Below are positions 5,694-12,943 of a stretch of 15,614 nt of DNA, in pieces. Source of the DNA: CAXDRM01 sp963991775 (GTDB lineage: Bacteria; Pseudomonadota; Alphaproteobacteria; Rickettsiales; JABIRX01). The stretch lies in contig CAXDRM010000027.1 of assembly GCA_963991775.1 (NCBI GenBank), positions 1 to 15,614 on the forward strand, read 5' to 3'. The first letter of the stretch is position 1; each line of letters starts with the position of its first letter. The notes below the pieces were generated by a model that made no database searches, was not told the origin of the DNA, and saw only the letters and a program-made list of their open reading frames with translations. The position numbers and the translations under genes are program-made.

Positions 5694-8600
5694 GATGGTA
5701 GTGACTGTATTGATGCTGCAGATTTTGGTAATTTACTAATTAAAAAATTTAAGCTACCGGGTAATCCTTTTGATGCAGATGGTGAGTTTAAAGATTTAGA
5801 GCAAGGCGTAAAATATAAAGCCTATGATAAAAATTGTAATGGTTCACCAAATATTAGTAAGTCTAGTGGGGTTTATCATTGGGTAGATACAGGTATTGAT
5901 ATTGTTAATCCAAGCTTTAATTTAAATTTAAAAGTTGCAGGTGTAGTAAATTTTTGTGCACCAATTGTTACTCAAGGCCAAAATAGTGAGGGTATCGACA
6001 CAATTAGACAAGATAATATCGGTTGTACTACTGCTAAAACAAGAGTTTTTGGGCATATTTTAGATGATAGAGATTATACAGGCTATGGTGTTGATGATGA
6101 TAAGGTAGCAAGAGAATGGCAGCCATATTTTAAAAATAATAATGAATTACCAGTTTGTAGTGCGACAATTCATGATCCAAAATCTACTTATTATTTGGAT
6201 GAGCATAAAGAATTTTTAATAGCTATACCAAGACCTTTTGCTGATTATGAAGATCCGGTAGATGATGAGACAAATTATGGTTCAGATGCAGAGAATCGTG
6301 CTAATAAAAGCCAGGTAGCAATTTTAACTGATCAGGCAGTAGCAGCCCTTGAAGCTGAAGGGCAAAATGTTTCAAGCTCAGATCGTAGTCGTATTTTTGC
6401 AGATATTTTAAGAGCTAATAGCTTCTCGTTTGCAGGCTCTAAAGAACCTCTAGAATACGCTAAAGCAATTTATGATGGTGAAGGAAGTTGTAATGTTGGC
6501 ATTAATGTATTTCGTAATAAGGTGAAAGAAAATGGTAGATTTTGGTTTGATCCAGCTGAGCATTTAAGTGTGGCTATTTTTGATGAGGATGGTGATAAGG
6601 ACGAAGATTTAGGCGGCTTAACTGGTAGTAAATTTGCTAAAAATCCGCCACCTCCTGCAGATATTCCATATGAGCAGGTAGAATGTGAGAAAACCGAATT
6701 TGATGATGAGACGAGATATTATTATACTATGGATTTTGATTTGGCGACTGCCAATGAAATAGATATCAACTATTATAATTATTGTGAAAAAGATGTCTAT
6801 TTTTATACAGGCGGAAAAAAACTAACAGGTCATGTCAAATTCAAAGTAAAAGATCAAGGTTCTCAACAAAAATTTTGTTGCCAAGGTAATTATGGAGATG
6901 AACCTTGTGCTTGTATTTGTTCCAGTGATAAACAACATGGTTGTAAATTAGATGGTGGTGGTGATGCTACTACAGGCAGTAGTTCAAATGGCTGTTGGGA
7001 AAAGAAAACTAAATGCGGCTCTCAAGAAACATGCGGAGCTTTGCCAGGGGGCTGTGAGAATGGTGGTTGCGCACCTATTCTTGGGGTTAATACTCAAATA
7101 AAATATAAACATTATCGTTGGCGTGGTGAACCAGTGAAATATGATACTTTAGATGATAATTACGGTATTTTTGATATAGATGTGGGCCGTATGACTTCAT
7201 GCTTGATTGAATATCCTGCGGTTGAGTTTAGAATAGGTGATGATAGACCAGAAAATCGTCGTATTTTAACTACTAGTGCAGTTAATGATGAGCCATGGAA
7301 TTTGGGTAGATTATATGTCAGAGTAGTTGATCAAGAGATTTTAACTGCGGATGATGAAGAATGTTCATTTTCTGGAGATATTGGTGAGCTGAAAGAATTT
7401 TTTGATAATAATGCAGGTAGCTACACCGTAACTATAAAAACCATCAAAGAGACCGCGGTAATTACTCAGTTAAATGCTGCATTGGAAGAAAGATTTGAAG
7501 AGATTTTCTCTGATGAATATCGTGAAAAATTCTTTAATAATTTAGTAGGTGATGGTTCGGTATTTCAAACCATAGTCAAAACAATGTTCGTCCTTTATGT
7601 AACGATGTTGGCTGCAACTTTCTTACTGGGTATGACTCAGCTTAATGCCACTGAGATTATCAAAAGAGTAGTGAGATTTGGTTTGATCTTAACTGTAATT
7701 TCACCAGGTTCATGGGAGTTCTTCAATTATTTGATTCTTATTTTTGAGAAAGGTTCGGTCGAGCTTTCCTTATTGATGGCAGGTAGTTTCTTAGATCCGA
7801 TGGGTGGAGCAACTGCTAATGCGGATAATAGTATTTACCGCATTATTGATGAGATAATCTATTTATTATTCCAACCTGAAATTCATCTAAAAATTTCAGC
7901 AATATTCTTCACGGTGATACCGCTCGGCATCCTAATGTTTATCATGATTTATTATGCATTTTTCCTAATGTTACATGCGATTGGTAGGTCAGTAATTGTT
8001 TATTTTGTAATAAAAATTATGTTTACTGCTATGTTCATGGTTGGGCCAATTTTTATTGCACTAGCTATTTTTGACCGGACTAAAAATATGTTTGAGCAAT
8101 GGCTAGCAACGATAATTAGCTACGCTATCCAAGTATTATTTCTTTATATTACTATCGCTTTCTTCTCTACCTTAATTATGACTATCTTTTATGAGTTGCT
8201 TTATTTTGGGGTATGTTGGAAACCAGTATGGATTCTTAAATTAGGGCCTTTGCCAGAATTTGAATTTTTTAGCTATTGGCACTTTCAAGGTTATGATGCG
8301 CGCTACTCAGAAGCATATAACATTTCACGTGGTCCAGATTTTACCACAGTATTATTCTTTTTAACCTTGGCTTATATTTTTAAAGAAGTAGTAGAAAAAA
8401 TTACTGATTTGGGTGATTCAATAGCAGGTGGTGCCGCTGGTGGTGCAGGAAGTATGGCTGCTTCTGCCATGAAAGATTTTGGTGGTGCTTTAAATGATGG
8501 TGCTAAAGCTGCAGGTAAATTAGCTGGTGGTGTTGGAGGTCGAGCAGCCTTTTTAGGAGGGAAAATTGCTATTGGTGCTTTAAAGGCACCGGGCACTCTA

Positions 8601-11600
8601 GGTCAAGGAGCAGCTGGTGGGATGTTGGCTGTTAGAGCAAATAATTTGCGTGGTGAAATTGCGGCTAATCAAAAAGCTATTGATGCTGGTAAGCCAGGAC
8701 ATTTGAGTAAAGAGAAAGCTGACAAATTAGGTGCAGATGCAAAAAGATATGAGGATGCTGCAAAAGCTGCAGGTAGAGGTGATGCATTAGCAGAAAATAT
8801 TAAGAAAAGACAAGATGCAAATCGAGCTGAGAACTCTAAAATGCTGGGCGAGCTTAAAAAAGGAAATTTCTCAACCTTAGGCACCAAGCTTAAAAGAGCA
8901 GGTAATAGAGTAACTGGTGCAATTTCAAAATTTGAAGAGAGCTATCAAGATAATACTAATTTTGAACAAAATTTCAAAAATCTTAAAGCAGCTGGACAAA
9001 ATGCAGCTAAATATAAAAGAAGAGCCAAGAAGGCGAGAAAAGAAGCATTAGCCTATGCAAAAAAACAAGGTATGAGTGATAAAGAGACTATCGATTTTGT
9101 AAAACAAGAAGTTGCAACCAGAATTAAAGGTGCACCACCACAAATGAAGGAAAATTTAGTTAATTGGGAAACAGATAAAGCTCAGGCCTTAATCGATCCT
9201 GATAAATTAGCTGCACAAAGATCTACAGAAGGAAAATATGAAGGACAAGATTTTGTTAAAAGAGTAAAACAGGCTACGAATATTGTGCATAATATTGGTA
9301 TGACAGGTGCGAGAGCTAGAATGGCTGTAGTAAATGCTCCAGGTGATTTAAAGCAAGCTTTCAAAGATTCTACAGGAATTCAGGATCTAGAAAATCGTAA
9401 TAAAGAGAAATCTTTTGAGGAATCCTTAGCAGATATTGATAAAAAAATTAGTGAATTGGAAGGTAAGCGAGATGATTTAGAGAAGCGCCTATTTAGTGAA
9501 GATAGGGTTCCATCTAAGGATAAGCAGAAAAAAATGCGCAGAGAGCTTGAATATCTTGATCAACAATTAAGTGAAGCACGTGATGAGCAAGCAGAATTAA
9601 AGCATAAAAGCATGTCACATGGACGTGTTAAAGTTAAAGCTGCTGTTAAAAAATTACGTTCTTCTAAAAAAACTCGAGCAGCAATTGCTAAGCGCAATGC
9701 TATTATTGCTGGATCTAAGGAAAGTAAAGCAGCTGCTCTTAAAGCTGCATATGATACAGCTGATCAAGCAGCTAATGAAACCATTGCTGATTTAAGAAAA
9801 GAACTTACAGCTAAAGGTAAAAAAGCTAAGAAACAAACCCAGAAAAAATTAGAGGTTTTAGATAAAGAGGTAGCTAAAAAGATTACTGAACTTCAAACGG
9901 CTAATCGTGATTTATTAAAAGGAGATCTTGATGCAGAAATTACTATTAAAGATAAAAAAGGTGTAAAAACTAAAACTACCAAACGTCAGCAAAGACGTAC
10001 TAATAAAGCGAAGATTGCTGAGTTAAGCAAAAATCATCAGCAAAAACGTGCTAAGCTTGAGCAAGAGTTATCTACTAAGCTTGAAGGTCTGAATGAACAG
10101 AGTAAAGAAAAAGCACAGAAAATCCGTGATTTTATTGCAAAAGATAATTTAAAATTAAACAATGCAGCTGACGAATTTGGTTTAGTTGAGGCAGGGGTTG
10201 CAGAGTCAGCTACCAAAGATCTAGAAGGTGTTTTAGGTGCAGAGAAAACAGCAGAGCTGAAGAAAAATCTTGATAATATAGCTATTAACTATAGTGAAAA
10301 AGTAACAGAAATTGATAGTGCACAGAGAAGTGCTTTAAATCAAAATCAAGATTTAGAAAAAGATATAACCAATATTAAAAAGAAATTATCCCGTGTGCGG
10401 GAAGCAAAAGATATTGATGCAAATATTGCTCAGCAGGTTGAGGATGCTTTGGCTGGTATTGATTCATATGAAAAAGGAATGAGAGAAGTTGAGCAATCTT
10501 TTGCAGCTTCCGCAAAACAGACTACAGACCAACATCGTAAAGAATTTGCAGCTAAGATAGCAGAACGTTCAGTTAAAACTGAGTCAGCTAGTACAGAAAC
10601 AAAAGATATGGCTGCTGCTGAAATGGATGATAATATAACAGTTGATCCTTCGGCTCCACCAGTGCCTGAAGATGATTATGTAACGGTTGATCCTTCGGCT
10701 CCACCAGTGCCTGAAGATGATGATGTAACGGTTGATACTTCGGCTCCACCAGCAGATCTTGATGAAGCTACAGTTAAAACTAATATTGCTGATTTAGGTT
10801 TGTTAAATGCTAAACAACGTAGTGAATTAGAGCAAGAGATAGCAGAAGCTAGAACTGATTTAGCAACTGAAAAAATCCGTTTAGATGGACAAAATCTGAC
10901 TATTGAACAAGAAATTTCTGATCTACAAGCAAGGTTAGGAAAATTGCCAACAGAGGCTGAACTTGTTGGAAAATCTGATGAATTAAATGCTAAGCTTGCA
11001 GCAATAGATGGTAGATTAGCTGTTGATGAAGATGAAGTGAAATTAAATATTCGTCAGGCACAATGGCATGCTAATGCGCAAGCAGTAGGACGCGATGAGA
11101 TTAGAGAGAAATTAGTAAAAGATACAATAGCGGGAATGTCTGATTTTGCTGATAAAACTTTAGAAGAAAAAGAGAAAATTACGCAAGATTTATATGTTCG
11201 AGCAGATTTAAAATATAGAGAATTAATGCTAGCGGAAGATAGAGAAATAACGGGAGATAAGGTTAGATTGTTAGAAAAAGCATATAACGCTGCAGATTTA
11301 GAATATAAAAATTTAACAGCTACTGAAGATAAAGATTCTGAGCAAGCTAAAAACGCTTTAGCAGAAAGAAATTTTTTATCTGAGCAACAAGAAAGGTATG
11401 AAGAGCAATATAACAAGCAAACAGCAGAATTAATAGCTTTACGTGAGGAGGTTACTAAGTCTACTATTTCTGATGAATTGAGAGATGCTGCTTTATTGAT
11501 GAAAGATGATTTAGCAAAAACATTAGAGGATGAAAATCATAAATTTCTAGAACAACGCACAATGGATTTTGCAGCTAAAGAAGATCTAGAAAAACAACTT

Positions 11601-12890
11601 AATGATGTAAATCTAGAGTTACCTAACCTGGCTAAGAGAAAAGCAGATTTAGAAAGCGAATTGGTAAATATTGAGTTAGCCAGAGATATTATGAAAGCTG
11701 ATTATAGAGAATTTGACAAACGTAATCATCAGATTGAGCAAGATGTTTTGGTGACTAAACAGGCTGAGATATTAGCGAAACAAATACCGCTTGATATAGA
11801 AGACAAGTTCAATAATAAAGCAAAAGAATTAGATGTAATAGAACAAAAGATAAAACAATTACATAAAGATAGAGCCGAATATGGTGATCGTATAGGCTAT
11901 GATAAAGAGGGTAACGAAGAAACTTATAGTAAAGAAATACAAAAACAATATACACTCAGAAAAGACGCTCAAAAAGAATATGATATTTTACAACAAGATT
12001 ATGCTAAACAAATAAATCAAACTATAGCAGTAGCAAAATTAGAAATAGATATGCAAATAGCTGAAAAAGAATATTTGGCTGCGGTTGATCTTGCTAGAGC
12101 TAAACATCAAGATTTTATTTTTGAGCAAGAAGTAAAACAGCTTGAGTTGGTAAATTCTAGAGATGAACAAATCGCTCAGTTTGTTAAAGAAAACCCTGAT
12201 TTAGCCGCAGATCCTGAACAGCTTGAGAAATTTAAGCAAGACCATCTAAAAGCTCAAAATGAAGAGATTGCACAGTTAGAGGCTAGTATAGCTGCAGAAC
12301 AATCTAGTTTAGAAATTATAAATAATATTCCTGCTGGCATAGCTCCTGCACCGGGCGATTTATCAGCGGAATTACAAAATTTACAGGATTTACATGATAT
12401 TTATATAAATAAATATGACACAATTACGGCTAGTAAAGAAATTGATCAAGATATTTTAGCATCTCTGAGAGAGGTGCAAAATGACACTAATGAGCAGGTT
12501 GCTCAAGAAATTAAGGAAGCAGCTGAGAAAGCTAAAGCGACAGAAGTTAGTGAAAAATCAGAATCTGGTAAAGCGACTAGCAGTACAACAGCAGAAACTG
12601 CACCAGAAACTACAGGTGATGATATAGCTGATGATGAAAAAGATAAGCCTGAAGCAACTCCAACTGATCCAAAAGCAGATGAAGCTAAATCTTCGGCAGA
12701 AAAAGAAAATAATGATAGAGCTAGACGTATTGAACAAATAAATGCACAAATTTCTTTAAGAAGAGCTCGTAGAACTCAGCTTATTAGTAAGAAAAATGCA
12801 GCAGCAGATCCTGAAGAGAAAAAATCTTTAGAAGAGCAAATAGAACGTATAACTTCAGACATTGATTCTTTGATAGCAAGTACTAAATGA
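5616..12890 (+). CDS. virB6: VirB6/TrbL-family T4SS inner-membrane channel protein, giant lipoprotein paralogue 2 with coiled-coil tail (2424 aa)
   Basis: Seen: signal peptide with lipobox L-I-S-C (Cys26) and Asp27, then the C31-I-x-A-x-D-F-G motif. The exported region (27 to about 645) includes an Ala-rich helical insert (about 225-275) and 11 Cys between 421 and 485. Just before the core is a D-N-N-A-G-S-Y-T-V segment like that preceding the core in other rickettsial VirB6 proteins. Hydrophobic segments lie near 653-672, 685-698, 760-786, 791-819, 832-857 and 910-923. Motifs are W700-E-F-F-N704, G810-P-I-F with W829-L, C867-W-K-P-V871, and I936-A-G-G. The tail starts Gly/Ala-rich (936-1006) and becomes mostly charged predicted coiled coil (about 1255-2300). 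It is interrupted by a PSAPP repeat (1676-1712) and ends with an acidic Thr/Ser stretch and a last helix. Known: VirB6 is a T4SS channel subunit. The start has no good ribosome site, but it is the only Met before the signal peptide. The next gene overlaps it by 4 bp. Function of the tail is unknown. Confidence 0.92.
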   Translation: MKFKRILHRLLKRFIVAIAFVSLISCDGSDCIDAADFGNLLIKKFKLPGNPFDADGEFKDLEQGVKYKAYDKNCNGSPNISKSSGVYHWVDTGIDIVNPSFNLNLKVAGVVNFCAPIVTQGQNSEGIDTIRQDNIGCTTAKTRVFGHILDDRDYTGYGVDDDKVAREWQPYFKNNNELPVCSATIHDPKSTYYLDEHKEFLIAIPRPFADYEDPVDDETNYGSDAENRANKSQVAILTDQAVAALEAEGQNVSSSDRSRIFADILRANSFSFAGSKEPLEYAKAIYDGEGSCNVGINVFRNKVKENGRFWFDPAEHLSVAIFDEDGDKDEDLGGLTGSKFAKNPPPPADIPYEQVECEKTEFDDETRYYYTMDFDLATANEIDINYYNYCEKDVYFYTGGKKLTGHVKFKVKDQGSQQKFCCQGNYGDEPCACICSSDKQHGCKLDGGGDATTGSSSNGCWEKKTKCGSQETCGALPGGCENGGCAPILGVNTQIKYKHYRWRGEPVKYDTLDDNYGIFDIDVGRMTSCLIEYPAVEFRIGDDRPENRRILTTSAVNDEPWNLGRLYVRVVDQEILTADDEECSFSGDIGELKEFFDNNAGSYTVTIKTIKETAVITQLNAALEERFEEIFSDEYREKFFNNLVGDGSVFQTIVKTMFVLYVTMLAATFLLGMTQLNATEIIKRVVRFGLILTVISPGSWEFFNYLILIFEKGSVELSLLMAGSFLDPMGGATANADNSIYRIIDEIIYLLFQPEIHLKISAIFFTVIPLGILMFIMIYYAFFLMLHAIGRSVIVYFVIKIMFTAMFMVGPIFIALAIFDRTKNMFEQWLATIISYAIQVLFLYITIAFFSTLIMTIFYELLYFGVCWKPVWILKLGPLPEFEFFSYWHFQGYDARYSEAYNISRGPDFTTVLFFLTLAYIFKEVVEKITDLGDSIAGGAAGGAGSMAASAMKDFGGALNDGAKAAGKLAGGVGGRAAFLGGKIAIGALKAPGTLGQGAAGGMLAVRANNLRGEIAANQKAIDAGKPGHLSKEKADKLGADAKRYEDAAKAAGRGDALAENIKKRQDANRAENSKMLGELKKGNFSTLGTKLKRAGNRVTGAISKFEESYQDNTNFEQNFKNLKAAGQNAAKYKRRAKKARKEALAYAKKQGMSDKETIDFVKQEVATRIKGAPPQMKENLVNWETDKAQALIDPDKLAAQRSTEGKYEGQDFVKRVKQATNIVHNIGMTGARARMAVVNAPGDLKQAFKDSTGIQDLENRNKEKSFEESLADIDKKISELEGKRDDLEKRLFSEDRVPSKDKQKKMRRELEYLDQQLSEARDEQAELKHKSMSHGRVKVKAAVKKLRSSKKTRAAIAKRNAIIAGSKESKAAALKAAYDTADQAANETIADLRKELTAKGKKAKKQTQKKLEVLDKEVAKKITELQTANRDLLKGDLDAEITIKDKKGVKTKTTKRQQRRTNKAKIAELSKNHQQKRAKLEQELSTKLEGLNEQSKEKAQKIRDFIAKDNLKLNNAADEFGLVEAGVAESATKDLEGVLGAEKTAELKKNLDNIAINYSEKVTEIDSAQRSALNQNQDLEKDITNIKKKLSRVREAKDIDANIAQQVEDALAGIDSYEKGMREVEQSFAASAKQTTDQHRKEFAAKIAERSVKTESASTETKDMAAAEMDDNITVDPSAPPVPEDDYVTVDPSAPPVPEDDDVTVDTSAPPADLDEATVKTNIADLGLLNAKQRSELEQEIAEARTDLATEKIRLDGQNLTIEQEISDLQARLGKLPTEAELVGKSDELNAKLAAIDGRLAVDEDEVKLNIRQAQWHANAQAVGRDEIREKLVKDTIAGMSDFADKTLEEKEKITQDLYVRADLKYRELMLAEDREITGDKVRLLEKAYNAADLEYKNLTATEDKDSEQAKNALAERNFLSEQQERYEEQYNKQTAELIALREEVTKSTISDELRDAALLMKDDLAKTLEDENHKFLEQRTMDFAAKEDLEKQLNDVNLELPNLAKRKADLESELVNIELARDIMKADYREFDKRNHQIEQDVLVTKQAEILAKQIPLDIEDKFNNKAKELDVIEQKIKQLHKDRAEYGDRIGYDKEGNEETYSKEIQKQYTLRKDAQKEYDILQQDYAKQINQTIAVAKLEIDMQIAEKEYLAAVDLARAKHQDFIFEQEVKQLELVNSRDEQIAQFVKENPDLAADPEQLEKFKQDHLKAQNEEIAQLEASIAAEQSSLEIINNIPAGIAPAPGDLSAELQNLQDLHDIYINKYDTITASKEIDQDILASLREVQNDTNEQVAQEIKEAAEKAKATEVSEKSESGKATSSTTAETAPETTGDDIADDEKDKPEATPTDPKADEAKSSAEKENNDRARRIEQINAQISLRRARRTQLISKKNAAADPEEKKSLEEQIERITSDIDSLIASTK
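6876..7070 (+). other. Cys-rich module in the exported region of gene 2
   Basis: Eleven Cys in 65 residues: 421, 422, 431, 433, 435, 443, 460, 467, 473, 480 and 485, with several Gly-rich loops between. The density and predicted export point to a disulfide-bonded mini-domain (EGF- or knottin-like in density). The spacing does not match a family I can name. Metal binding is the alternative. Confidence 0.6.
10641..10752 (+). repeat. 45-bp tandem repeat encoding a PSAPPVPEDD motif, 2.5 copies
   Basis: Copies at 10641-10685 and 10686-10730 differ at one base (T/G at 10677 and 10722). A third partial copy runs 10731-10752 with one visible change (Pro to Thr). The 15-residue unit reads V-D-P-S-A-P-P-V-P-E-D-D-[YD]-V-T and lies between coiled-coil blocks of gene 2 at residues 1676-1712. 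Confidence 0.93.
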
Positions 12891-12943
12891 GATATTTGAA
12901 ATATATAACATTGTTAATCTTTTTTGCCATTTTGAGCTCTTGT
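12887..12943 (+). other. Lipoprotein signal peptide of gene 3
   Basis: Residues 1-19: R2 and K5, a hydrophobic Ile/Leu/Phe stretch, then L-S-S-C with Cys19 at bases 12941-12943 and Asp at +2. Confidence 0.85.

Noticed and set aside
10389..10402. GC-rich hairpin TCCCG-TGTG-CGGGA, possible terminator or palindromic element
   Set aside because: Only 5 bp of stem, no T-run, in the middle of an intact reading frame; far shorter than Rickettsia palindromic elements.
10641..10752. CRISPR-like direct repeats
   Set aside because: Units are directly adjacent with no spacers, in frame, and encode a repeated peptide.
11054..11416. Antisense open frame of 120 codons inside gene 2
   Set aside because: Shadow of coiled-coil codons; no ribosome site, and gene 2 is uninterrupted across it.
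12880..12900. Frameshift joining genes 2 and 3 into one protein
   Set aside because: Gene 3 begins with its own ATG followed at once by a full lipoprotein signal peptide and the conserved C-D and C-V-x-A-x-D-F-G motifs, so it is a separate coupled gene.
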